Shown: positions 41,881 through 50,982 of the stretch, one piece after another
Layout of the letters: every line of letters begins with the position of its first letter
Position numbering within the stretch: position 1 is the first letter of the stretch
NCBI GenBank assembly: GCA_963825255.1
Contig: CAWGSF010000001.1
Coordinates: 434,001 to 498,000, forward strand
Direction: 5' to 3'
Source: JAIBJN01 sp963825255
GTDB lineage: Bacteria > Actinomycetota > Thermoleophilia > Gaiellales > Gaiellaceae
Length of the DNA: 64,000 nucleotides
Position numbers and translations under genes: made by a program
Notes under the pieces: generated by a model
Told to the model about the DNA's origin: nothing
The model's database searches: none
Seen by the model: the letters and a program-made list of their open reading frames with translations, nothing else

Positions 41881-44800
41881 GTGAGCTCCCTGGAGCCCTT
41901 CAGCCCGGCGGTTCGGACCTGGTTCGAGCAGACGTTCGCACGGCCGACGCCCGCCCAGGAGCTCGGCTGGCCGGCCATCGCCTCGGGTCGCCACGTCGTC
42001 GTCCAGGCGCCGACCGGCTCGGGCAAGACGCTGGCGGCGTTCCTCTGGGCGCTCGACCGGGCCCGGCCCGGCGGCGGCACGCAGGTCCTCTACGTGAGCC
42101 CGCTGAAGGCGCTCAACTACGACGTCGAGCGAAACCTCCGCGGCCCGCTCGCCGGGATCGGATCCGAGCTCACCGTCGCCGTGCGCACCGGGGACACGCC
42201 CGCCCGGGAGCGCGCGGCCATGCTCAGGAACCCGCCCGACATCCTCATCACGACGCCCGAGTCGCTCTTCCTCATGCTCACCTCGCAGGCCCGGGAGACG
42301 CTCCGCACGGTGGAGGTCGTCATCGTCGACGAGGTCCACGCGGTCGCCGGGACGAAGCGCGGCGCGCACCTCGCGCTCAGCCTCGAGCGGCTCGAGCGCC
42401 TCACCGGTGGGCCGCTCCAGCGGATCGGCCTCTCGGCGACGCAGCGGCCCCTGGAGGAGATCGGCCGCTTCGTCTCTGGCGGCCGCCCGGTTGAGCTCGT
42501 CGACGCCGGCCGCGCGAAGGAGCTCGACCTGCGCGTGGTCGTCCCGCTCGAGGACATGCGCGAGCCCGGCGAGGGCGGCTCGATCTGGCCGTCGATCTAC
42601 CCGGCTCTCCTCGAGCTCGTGCGCGAGCACCGCACGACGATCGTGTTCGTCAACAACCGGCGTCTCGCCGAGCGCCTGGCGCTGCGCCTCAACGACCTGG
42701 CCGAGGAGGAGATCGCCCGGGCCCACCACGGCTCGCTGGCGCGCGAGCAGCGGATCGAGGTCGAGGAGCTCCTGAAGAAGGGCACGATCCCGTGCCTCGT
42801 CGCCACCTCGTCGCTCGAGCTCGGGATCGACATGGGCGCCGTCGACCTCGTCGTCCAGGTGGAGTCGCCGAAGTCGGTTGCCCGCGGGCTCCAGCGCGTC
42901 GGCCGCGCGGGCCACCGGCTCGACGAGCCGTCCAAGGGGCGCATCTTCCCGAAGTTCCGGGCGGACCTGCTCGAGAGCGCCGTCGTCGCGGGCCGGATGA
43001 AGGAGGGCCTCATCGAGGAGACGCGGGTGCCGCGCAACCCCCTCGACGTGCTCGCCCAGCAGATCGTGGGGATCTGCGCGCAGGAGGAGATCGCCGTCGA
43101 CGAGCTCCACGACCTCGTCCGGCGGGCGTGGCCCTTCCGCGACCTCACGCGGCAGCAGCTCGAGAACGTCCTCGACATGCTGGCCGGGCGCTACCCGTCG
43201 GAGGAGTTCGCGGAGCTCCGCCCGCGCATCACCTGGGACCGGGTCGGCGGGCTCCTGCGCGGGCGCGAGGGCGCGCGCCGCCTCGCCGTCACGAACGCCG
43301 GGACGATCCCCGACCGCGGCCTCTTCGGCGTCCACCTCGTGGACGGCGGCGGGCGCGTGGGGGAGCTCGACGAGGAGATGGTCTACGAGGCCCGAGCCGG
43401 CCAGACGTTCCTCCTCGGCGCCTCGACCTGGCGGATCGAGGAGATCACCCGCGACCGCGTGCTCGTCTCGCCCGCGCCCGGCGTCCCCGGGCTCGTCCCG
43501 TTCTGGAAGGGAGAGGGGGTCGGCCGCCCGTACGAGCTCGGCGAGGCGATCGGGCGCACGGGGCGCGAGCTGGTCGCGCTCGACGACGAGGCCGCGCGTG
43601 GCCCGCCTCACGACCGCCCACGACCTGGACGAGCGGGCCGCCGCGAACCTGCTCACCTTCCTCCGCGAGCAGGAGCAGGCGACGGGCGTCCTCCCCTCCG
43701 ACCGCACGGTCGTCGTGGAGCGCTTCCGCGACGAGATCGGGGACTGGCGGCTCTGCATCCTCACGCCGTTCGGCGCGCGCGTGCACGCACCCTGGGCGCT
43801 CGCGCTCGCCGCCCGCCTGCGCGAGTCGCTCGGACTGGAGGCCAACTTCATCTGGTCGGACGACGGCGTCGCCCTCCACCTGCCCGACGCCGACAGCCCG
43901 CCGCCGCTGGGCGACGTGCTCGTTCCCCCGGACGAGCTCGAGGAGCTCGTGGTGGCCGAGCTCGGCGGCACGGCCCTCTTCGGCGCCCGCTTCCGCGAGA
44001 ACGCCGCGCGGGCGCTCCTCATCCCGCGTCGCCGTCCCGGCCAGCGCACGCCGCTCTGGCAGCAGCGGCTGAAGGCTCAGGGGCTGCTCCAGGTCGCGCG
44101 CCGCTACCCGGACTTCCCGGTCGTCCTCGAGACGTACCGCGAGTGCCTCCAGGACGTCTTCGACCTCCCCGCCCTCGGCGGGCTCCTCCGTGCGCTCGAG
44201 CAGCGCCGCGTCGATCTCGTCGAGGTCGAGACCCCGAGCGCGTCGCCCTTTGCCTCCTCGCTGCTCTTCGACTACGTCGCCACGTACATGTACGAGGACG
44301 ACACGCCGCTGGCCGAGCGGCGTGCGCAGGCGCTCGCGCTCGACCGCGACCTCCTCCGGGAGCTCCTCGGCCAGGAGGAGCTGCGCGACCTCATCGATCC
44401 CGAGGCGCTCGTGCAGGTGGAGGGCGAGCTCCGCGGAGCCCCCGCCACGCCTGACGCGCTCCACGACAAGCTGCTCCGTCGCGGCGACCTCGCCCTCGGC
44501 GAGTTCGAGGACGAGCTCGCGGCGCCGCTGGAAGCCGAGCGGCGAGCGATCCGGATCCGGATCGCGGGCGACGAGCGCCTCGTCGCCGCCGAGGACGCCG
44601 GGCGCTACCGGGATGCCGTGGGCGCGATGCCGCCTTCCGGGCTCCCCGACGTCTACCTCGAGGGCGGCGAGGACCCGCTCGGCTGGATCCTGCGCCGCTG
44701 GGCCCGCGGCCGCGGGCCGTTCACGACCGATGAGGCGGCGCAGAGGTTCGGGCTCGACCCCGAACGCGCCGAGGAGGCCCTCGCGCGCCTCGACCTCGTG

Positions 44801-46075
44801 CGCGGGGAGCTCCGCCCGGGCGGCACCGAGCGCGAGTGGTGCGATCCGGACGTCCTGCGCCGGGTGCGGCGGGCGAGCCTCGCGCGCCTCCGCAAGGAGG
44901 TCGAGCCGGTCGACCAGGGCGCGCTGGGTCGGTTCCTGCCCGCCTGGCAGGGGATCGGCCGGCGGGCCGGGCTGCGCGAGGCCCTCGTGCCGCTCCAGGG
45001 CCTCTCGCTGCCGGTCGTGCTCTGGGAGTCCGACCTTCTCCCGCGCCGCGTGCCCGGCTACCAGCCGCCGTGGCTCGACCAGCTGACCGCCGCGGGCGAG
45101 GTCGTCTGGGTGGGGGCGGGCCTCGAGCGGGTGGCGCTCTTCTTCCGCGAGGACGCGCCCGCCCTGGGGCGTCCCGCCGCGCTGCCGCCGCCCGAAGGGG
45201 AGGAGCACGCTTCGCTCCGCTCGGCGCTCGGCTCGGGGGCGCTCTTCTGGTTCGACCTCCTGCACGAGAGCGGGCTCGAGGCGGAGGTCGCCCTTCCCGC
45301 CCTCTGGGATCTCGTCTGGGCGGGCGAGGTGACGAACGACGCCTGGCAGCCCCTTCGCGCGGCGCGCCGGTACGCCGCGCCCAGGCCCGAGAGGACGCCG
45401 CGGCGCTTCTCGCGCCGGAGGGCGGACGCGATCACGGCGACCCAGGGGAGGTGGTCGACGACAGGCGGGCTGTTCCCGGGCGAGCCGGACCCGCGGGCGC
45501 TCGCCGAGCTCCTCCTCGAGCGCCAGGGGATCGTGACGCGGGACGGCGTCAGGGCCGAAGGCGTCCCCGGCGGCTACGCGCCCGTCTACCGCGAGCTCCG
45601 CAAGCTCGAGACCCTCGGGGTCTGCCGTCGCGGCTACTTCGTCGAGAGCCTCGGCGGGGCCCAGTTCGCCCTTCCCGGCGCCGTCGAGCGGCTGCGCGAG
45701 AAGCCGGCGGAGGGAACGACTCTCGTCCTCGCGGCGGCGGACCCGGCACAGCCGTACGGCGCCGCCCTCGCCTGGCCCAAGCGCGCCGGCGCCCGCGCCG
45801 CGCGCGTGGCCGGCGCGCACGTCGTCCTCCTCGACGGCGAGGCGGCACTCTTCGTCGAGCGCGGCGGCCGCTCGCTCGTCCCCTTGCGGGACCCCGAGGA
45901 AGATTGGCTGCGGACGGCCCTGGCCGCGCTCGTGGAGCACGCGCGCCGGGCCGGCCGCAAGCGCCTGGCCGTCGAGCGGTTCGACGGGGAGCCGGTGGGC
46001 GAGACCGAGGTCATGCCGCTTCTCGTCGAGGCTGGCTTCCTGGCGGGGCCGCGCCGGGCCGTGCTCCGTGCCTGA
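41881..46075 (+). CDS. lhr: Lhr-type ATP-dependent helicase, one frame break
   Basis: GTG at 41881. Helicase motifs: Q-motif PTPAQELGWP, Walker A APTGSGKTLAAFLW, Ib ITTPESLFLML, DEVH box VIVDEVHAVAGTKRG, motif III IGLSATQRP, VFVNNRRLAERLA, TSSLELGIDMGAVD and motif VI LQRVGRAGHRLD. The winged-helix and long C-terminal regions of full-length Lhr follow. At about 43597 an extra base moves the frame; it resumes at VARLTTAHDLDERAAANLL and runs to the stop at 46075. About 1,397 residues joined. Lhr unwinds RNA:DNA and DNA in damage repair. The nei-type gene follows with an eight-base overlap. Confidence 0.88.
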
Positions 46076-46820
46076 GGGCGACGCGCTCCACCGCGCGGCC
46101 GAGCGGCTGCGGTCGCTCGAGGGGGAGGTCGTCGCGGTCGAGGCGCCGCATCCGCGCGCCGCGGTGCTCGGGGTCGCGGCCAGGCTCGACGGGCGCCGCC
46201 TCGAGCGGGTCGAGGCGGTGGGGAAGAACCTCCTCCTCGGCTTCGAGGGCGGGCTGACCCTCAGGAGCCACCTGCGCACACGCGGGCGCTGGCGCGTTCA
46301 GGCTGCGGACACGCGCCCGTTCGGGACGCCCTGGCTCATCCTCCGCGGCCGCGAGCGCCAGGCAGTCCTCTGGAACGGCCCCGTGCTCGAGGTGACGCGC
46401 GGCCGGCCGGAGGCTCTCCGCCGTCTCGGCCCCGACATCATGGCCGAGCCGCCCGATCTCGAGGCCGCGCTCGCCCGACTTCGCGCCGCCGACCAGGGCC
46501 GCGAGGCGGGCGAGGCGCTTCTCGACCAGCGCCTCGTCGCCGGCATCGGGAACATGTGGAGGGCGGAGGCGTTCTTCGCGGCCGGGATCTCGCCCTGGCG
46601 GCGGCTGCGCGAGCTGGACGACGGGGAGTTGCGCGCGCTGCTCGCGGCCTCGGCCCGGCTGATGCGAAGCGGACGGCGCCGGCGGGAGGTCTACCGGCGT
46701 GCGGGCCGGCCGTGCCGTCGCTGCGGGGCGCTCGTGCGCTCCTACCCGCAGGGGGACGACGCGCGCATCGCCTACTGGTGTCCGGCGTGCCAGGCAGGAA
46801 CGGGCCCCGCGGGGGCGTAA
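46068..46820 (+). CDS. Fpg/Nei-family DNA glycosylase (Nei2-like)
   Basis: GTG at 46068 gives 250 residues. After removal of the initiator Met, the N-terminus PEGDALHRAAERL supplies Pro nucleophile and Glu, with Lys in VGKNLLLGFEGG. The H2TH region has LLDQRLVAGIGNMWRAEAFF (in part), and a zinc finger CRRCG...CPACQ ends the protein. It excises oxidised pyrimidines and nicks the strand. It overlaps lhr by eight bases; in Mycobacterium tuberculosis lhr and nei2 are also adjacent, so the pair is conserved. Confidence 0.9.
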   Translation: MPEGDALHRAAERLRSLEGEVVAVEAPHPRAAVLGVAARLDGRRLERVEAVGKNLLLGFEGGLTLRSHLRTRGRWRVQAADTRPFGTPWLILRGRERQAVLWNGPVLEVTRGRPEALRRLGPDIMAEPPDLEAALARLRAADQGREAGEALLDQRLVAGIGNMWRAEAFFAAGISPWRRLRELDDGELRALLAASARLMRSGRRRREVYRRAGRPCRRCGALVRSYPQGDDARIAYWCPACQAGTGPAGA

Positions 46821-46829
46821 CCGTTTCGG

Positions 46830-48128
46830 GTGTCCGACCTGCCTGCCGACGAGCGGTCCCCGGACGGGGCCGAGCGCCGGGCTCCGCGCTCGCCGGGGCT
46901 CTTCGCGGCGCTCCGCGCCTTCTGCCTCGGGGCCTTCTTCGACCTCGGGCTCGAGCTGGAGCAGGGCGCCGACATCCCGGTCGCCCTCGAGGAGCACGCG
47001 GGGCCGAACCGCCCCACCCTCTACGAGTACCGGCCGTTGGTCGGCTCGTTCATCGAGCAGCGCGCGGGCCGGATCGCGCTGCGCGAGGACGCCCGCGATG
47101 CGCTCGCAGCGCTGAAGGACGAGCCCGCCGCCGGCATTTTCGCGGGTGCGCACGCCGACGAGCGCGTGGGGGAGGACGAGGCGCTGCGGCGCACGGTCCT
47201 CATCCCGCTCCTCGTTCGCACGGCCGAGGCGTGCGGCGGCTTCGACTGGGACGACCCGGCCTTCGAGCGCGCGTACCTCGAGCTCGAGCGCTCGCTCTTC
47301 GGAGACCGGCGCTCCTACGTGGCCATCGCGCCGATCGTGGGTTTGACGGCAGGAGGGCCGATGGAGCTGGCGCGCGGGATCCGGGTCCGGCCGACGGTCG
47401 CCGGCGAGCTGACGGCCGCCTGGCCCGACGCCGCGCGGCTCCTCCCGCGCGACTGGGGCAGGGAGGTGGACCGGACGCTCGTCTTCGAGCTGGAGGCAGA
47501 GCTCGACGCCCAGGCGTGCCAGGTGCCCGACGCACCGGTCGAGTTCGGGCGGGCCGTCAGCGCCCTGCGCCTGGGGACGCCGGGCGCCGTCGCGGCCGGC
47601 CCCGTGGTCTTCGAGCGGCTCGACTGGCGCCCGTACGGCGTCCGCCCGATGCCCGCGACCGCCGCGCAGGTTCCTCCCGGCGAGGCGACCCGCCTCGATC
47701 AGTTTCGCGCGCCGCTCGTCGTCGAGCTCCAGGCCCGGCTCGCGGAGGCTCCGATCGACCTCCTCGAGGCCCTCGACCGCTGGGAGCTCGCCCTCTTCCA
47801 CGGCGGCGCCCATCGCTCGGACGAGCTCCGGGAAGCGCTCGACACGCTGCTCGGCTGCGACGAGGGCCCATGGGCCGCGGCCATGCGCGCGGCCGTCCTC
47901 CTCGGCGAGACCGCCCGCGAGCGCGAGGAGCTCCTGCTCTCTCTGAGAGCCCTCCTCGACGGCGACGGGCCGGGCTCCAGGGCCGAGGACGCGGTGCGCC
48001 GGGCGCTGGTCGAGACTCTCATGGAGGGATCGCGCGAGCGTCTCGTCGCAACGCTCGACGAGGCACTGCTCGGCCTTCGCCCGCGGCCGCAGGTCTCGAC
48101 GGCCACGCGCGTGCTCGCGGCGGGATGA
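46830..48128 (+). CDS. Hypothetical protein with possible C-terminal HEPN-like helical domain
   Basis: GTG at 46830 gives 432 residues, all soluble. Residues about 20-300 form an alpha/beta region with no motif I recognise (AYLELERSLFGDRRSYVAIAP, given in part). From about 315 the helices DLLEALDRWELALFHGGAHR, AAMRAAVLLGETAREREELLL and LRALLDGDGPGSRAEDAVRRAL have the spacing of Apea-like HEPN domains, but the RNase R-x4-H motif is not complete. It is ten bases from nei, and its stop overlaps the next small gene. Function not assigned. Confidence 0.6.
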   Translation: MSDLPADERSPDGAERRAPRSPGLFAALRAFCLGAFFDLGLELEQGADIPVALEEHAGPNRPTLYEYRPLVGSFIEQRAGRIALREDARDALAALKDEPAAGIFAGAHADERVGEDEALRRTVLIPLLVRTAEACGGFDWDDPAFERAYLELERSLFGDRRSYVAIAPIVGLTAGGPMELARGIRVRPTVAGELTAAWPDAARLLPRDWGREVDRTLVFELEAELDAQACQVPDAPVEFGRAVSALRLGTPGAVAAGPVVFERLDWRPYGVRPMPATAAQVPPGEATRLDQFRAPLVVELQARLAEAPIDLLEALDRWELALFHGGAHRSDELREALDTLLGCDEGPWAAAMRAAVLLGETAREREELLLSLRALLDGDGPGSRAEDAVRRALVETLMEGSRERLVATLDEALLGLRPRPQVSTATRVLAAG

Positions 48129-48352
48129 TCCCGAGCCGCGCCGAGCTCCTCCGGCGTCGGCGCTGTCGCATTCTCGTCGTCGGGATCATCCTCGGCGCGT
48201 TGCTCCCCATCTTCGAGCGGAGCTGGATCGCGCTCGGCGTCGGCCTCGGTGGCATCGCCGTCCTTGCGTTCGTCTACTGGCGCGAATGTCGCGGCGGACG
48301 ACGGCGTGATCCGGCACACGGCGACACACATCCGCGCGGCCCGGCGGCGTAG
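48125..48352 (+). CDS. Small two-helix membrane protein
   Basis: ATG at 48125 in an ATGA overlap; 75 residues. A basic head (PSRAELLRRRRC) precedes two hydrophobic helices, ILVVGIILGALLPIF and WIALGVGLGGIAVLAFVYW, then a charged tail CRGGRRRDPAHGDTHP. By the positive-inside rule both ends face the cytoplasm. Its coupling to the upstream 432-residue protein suggests a shared function. No family recognised. Confidence 0.6.
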   Translation: MIPSRAELLRRRRCRILVVGIILGALLPIFERSWIALGVGLGGIAVLAFVYWRECRGGRRRDPAHGDTHPRGPAA

Positions 48353-48361
48353 CCTCGTCTC

Positions 48362-48640
48362 ATGGACGAGGCTCGGAGGGTGATCAGCCGCCTCGAGCGG
48401 ATCGAGGCGCTTCAGGGCGCGCGTGCGCCCTCGGCCGCGCTCCTCGCCGAGGTGAGGCAGCTCCTCCGGGAGGGAGAGGCCTGGCTCGCGGCGGAGCGCC
48501 GGGGGGCCGCTCGCGCGCCCGAAGCCGGGCGCGACGACGACGCGACCGCGACGGCCGCCGCGGCGCTCGACGGGTGCAGGCGGTTGCTCGACGCGAGGGC
48601 GGAGGTGGTGCCGGAGAGACACCCCGGCGCAGCCGTCTGA
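48362..48640 (+). CDS. Small helical hypothetical protein
   Basis: ATG at 48362; 92 residues. The N-terminal half is amphipathic and heptad-like (MDEARRVISRLERIEAL, LLAEVRQLLREGEAWLAAE), and a second helix (ATAAAALDGCRRLLDARA) follows a charged loop. It probably forms a coiled coil. Ten bases follow the membrane-protein gene, so it is likely in the same operon. Unknown function. Confidence 0.55.
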   Translation: MDEARRVISRLERIEALQGARAPSAALLAEVRQLLREGEAWLAAERRGAARAPEAGRDDDATATAAAALDGCRRLLDARAEVVPERHPGAAV

Positions 48641-48727
48641 GAGAGCGCAGGCCCGCTTCCCAAGCCGGATTGCGGTGTAAGAAGCCGAGGAGGATTGTGC
48701 TACCCTGGCACGAAACAGGAGCCCTCT

Positions 48728-49561
48728 ATGGGCCTTTCGGGCATTCTCTCGCGTCCGCTTCGGCGGACGCCGACATCACAGGGAGTCAAGCTGGGTCAGG
48801 TCATCGCGCTCGCCAACCAGAAGGGCGGCGTGGCGAAGACGACGACGACGCTCAACCTCGCCGTCGCCTTCCAGGAGCAGGGATTCAACGTTCTCGGGGT
48901 CGACCTCGACCCGCAGGGCAACCTGACGATGAGCCAGGGCATGGATCCCGACAGGGTCGAGCGCTCGATGTTCGACGTGCTGGTCCACAGCCTCCCGATC
49001 GACGAGGTCATCCACCGGACCGAGATCGACCTCGCCGTCTCGTCGATCGACCTGGCGGGCGCCGAGCTGGCGCTCTCCAGCATGATCGGCCGCGAGCGCG
49101 CGCTCCAGAAGGCGCTGCTCCCGGTGCGCAACCGCTACGACTACATCCTGGTCGACACGCCCCCGTCGCTCGGCCTCCTGACCATCAACGCGCTCACCGC
49201 GGCGGACAGCGTCATCGTGCCCGTCCAGTGCGAGTACCTCTCGCTCCGAGGCCTGGTCCAGCTCGAGAACACGCTCACGATGATCCGCGAGAACCTCAAC
49301 CCGATCGTCGAGATCCGCGGGATCCTGCCGACGATGTACGACGGCCGCACGCTGCACAGCCGCGAGGCGGTCGAGATGCTGCAGGAGAACTTCGGCGACC
49401 TCGTCTTCGAGACGAGGATCCGCAAGACGGTCCGCTACGCGGAGGCGCCCGTGCAGGGCAGCTCGGTGCTCAAGTACGAGCCGTCCGGGTCGGCTGCGGA
49501 GGCCTACCGCGAGCTCGCGAAGGAGGTGCTCGATGGCGCGACGCCGCGCCAGCATGCGTGA
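48728..49561 (+). CDS. ParA/MinD-family ATPase
   Basis: ATG at 48728 has an AGGAG site eight bases upstream; 277 residues. After a basic head of about 32 residues (ILSRPLRRTPTSQG), the deviant Walker A is NQKGGVAKTTTTLNLA with both lysines. Then come VDLDPQGNLTMSQG, YILVDTPPSLGLLTINAL and PVQCEYLSLRGL. All ParA catalytic residues are present. No ParB gene or parS follows; instead an FtsZ gene overlaps by 29 bases. A role in placing the division machinery or another cargo is more likely than plasmid partition. Confidence 0.9.
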   Translation: MGLSGILSRPLRRTPTSQGVKLGQVIALANQKGGVAKTTTTLNLAVAFQEQGFNVLGVDLDPQGNLTMSQGMDPDRVERSMFDVLVHSLPIDEVIHRTEIDLAVSSIDLAGAELALSSMIGRERALQKALLPVRNRYDYILVDTPPSLGLLTINALTAADSVIVPVQCEYLSLRGLVQLENTLTMIRENLNPIVEIRGILPTMYDGRTLHSREAVEMLQENFGDLVFETRIRKTVRYAEAPVQGSSVLKYEPSGSAAEAYRELAKEVLDGATPRQHA

Positions 49562-50948
49562 AGGCCCGCTCGCCGAGCTCTTCAGGGCGACGGAAGCGGC
49601 GCAGCGCCAGGCCGACAAGCCCGGGGGCGAGGCTCCCGAGGCCGGCGAGCGCTCGCTCCTGGACGAGGCCACGGTCGAGGCCGCGGCGCCTGTCTTCGAC
49701 GACCCGCCCCCCGCAGAGACGCCGCCCGCCGAGCCCACTCCTTCGGAGGCAGAGGCGGCGGCGGCGCCGCCCGAGACGCCGTCCGTCCCCGAGGCGCCCG
49801 TGCCCGCTCCGAGCGCGCCGCCCGAGCCCGCGCCGGGCGCGCCCGATCGTCCCTACGCCGCGCCCGAGAGCGAGCGTCGATCCGAGCCGGCCCGGCGCCT
49901 GGTCGAGCCCGCGCCGCGGATGCGGACGACGCCGCGGCCCGACTCGGCCGCCTACCTCGCGGTCATTCGCGTCGTGGGCGTCGGCGGCGCCGGCCTCAAC
50001 GCGGTGAACCGGATGATCGAGGCGGGCATCTCGCAGGTCGAGTTCATCGCCATCAACACCGACATCCAGCAGCTCAAGCAGTGCGAGGCGCCGATCAAGC
50101 TCCACATCGGCCGCGAGCTGACGCAGGGCCTCGGCTCCGGGGCCGACCCGGATCTCGGCCGCCGCGCGGCCGAGGAGGCCGAGGATCAGATCAAGCACGT
50201 CCTCCGCGGCTCGGACATGGTCTTCGTCACGGCCGGCGAAGGAGGCGGCACGGGCTCCGGCGCCGCGCCGATCGTCGCCCAGCTGGCGAAGGACGTCGGC
50301 GCACTCACGGTGGGCATCGTCACCATGCCGTTCCGCTTCGAGGGCACGCGCCGTCGCTCGCAGGCCGAGGCGGGGGCGGCGGCCCTGCGTGAGGTCTGCG
50401 ACACGGTCATCGTCATCCCCAACGACCGTCTCCTCGAGGTCCTCGACCGCTCGACGCCGATGCTGGACGCGTTCCGCATCGCCGACGACGTCCTCCGCCA
50501 GGGCGTCCAGGGGATCTGCGACCTCATCACGATGCCGGGCCTCATCAACCTCGACTTCGCCGACGTGCGCACGATCATGACGAACGCCGGCTCCGCGCTC
50601 ATGGGCATCGGCTTCGCCACGGGAGACAACCGCGCCCACGAGGCTGCCGAGCGGGCGCTGCGCTCGCCGCTCATCGACAGCGAGCTCGTCGGAGCCAGGG
50701 GCATCCTCCTCTCCGTCTCCGGCGGGGAGGACCTGACGCTCCTCGAGGTGAACGAGGCCGCCGAGGTCATCCGCCGCGGCTCGACCGAGGAGACGAACAT
50801 CATCTTCGGCGCGACGATCGACGAGCGCCTCGCCGGCCAGGTGTGGGTCACCGTCATCGCGACGGGGATCGGCCAGCCGGCCGAGCGCCCCTCCCGCCCG
50901 GCCGAGCCGGACCCGCTCGAGCCACCGAGCTTCCTGAGCGACCTCTAG
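49533..50948 (+). CDS. ftsZ: FtsZ with a long N-terminal Pro/Ala-rich extension
   Basis: A 471-residue protein. Residues 1-145 are low-complexity Pro/Ala/Glu (PPAETPPAEPTPSEAEAAAA in part), with a basic start ARRRASMREGPLAELF. The tubulin-like GTPase begins at AVIRVVGVGGAGLNAVNRM. The GTP signature is AGEGGGTGSGAAPIVA, and the catalytic T7 loop is GLINLDFADVRTIM. A short tail ends DPLEPPSFLSDL, like the FtsZ C-terminal peptide. Most FtsZs have an almost bare N-terminus and a long C-terminal linker; here that is reversed. Overlaps the parA-like gene by 29 bases. Confidence 0.9.
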   Translation: MARRRASMREGPLAELFRATEAAQRQADKPGGEAPEAGERSLLDEATVEAAAPVFDDPPPAETPPAEPTPSEAEAAAAPPETPSVPEAPVPAPSAPPEPAPGAPDRPYAAPESERRSEPARRLVEPAPRMRTTPRPDSAAYLAVIRVVGVGGAGLNAVNRMIEAGISQVEFIAINTDIQQLKQCEAPIKLHIGRELTQGLGSGADPDLGRRAAEEAEDQIKHVLRGSDMVFVTAGEGGGTGSGAAPIVAQLAKDVGALTVGIVTMPFRFEGTRRRSQAEAGAAALREVCDTVIVIPNDRLLEVLDRSTPMLDAFRIADDVLRQGVQGICDLITMPGLINLDFADVRTIMTNAGSALMGIGFATGDNRAHEAAERALRSPLIDSELVGARGILLSVSGGEDLTLLEVNEAAEVIRRGSTEETNIIFGATIDERLAGQVWVTVIATGIGQPAERPSRPAEPDPLEPPSFLSDL

Positions 50949-50982
50949 AAGCCCCCGGGCGCCCGGCGGTACGCTCCGCCCC

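Noticed and set aside
43445..46279. Very long open frame on the minus strand opposite lhr and nei
   Set aside because: It is Arg/Glu/Pro-rich with no domain, and it mirrors the real lhr/nei genes; such antisense frames arise from high GC at third positions.
48728..49561. Plasmid or chromosome parAB partition locus
   Set aside because: No ParB-like gene or cluster of parS-like repeats is visible near the ATPase; the partner gene is an FtsZ.
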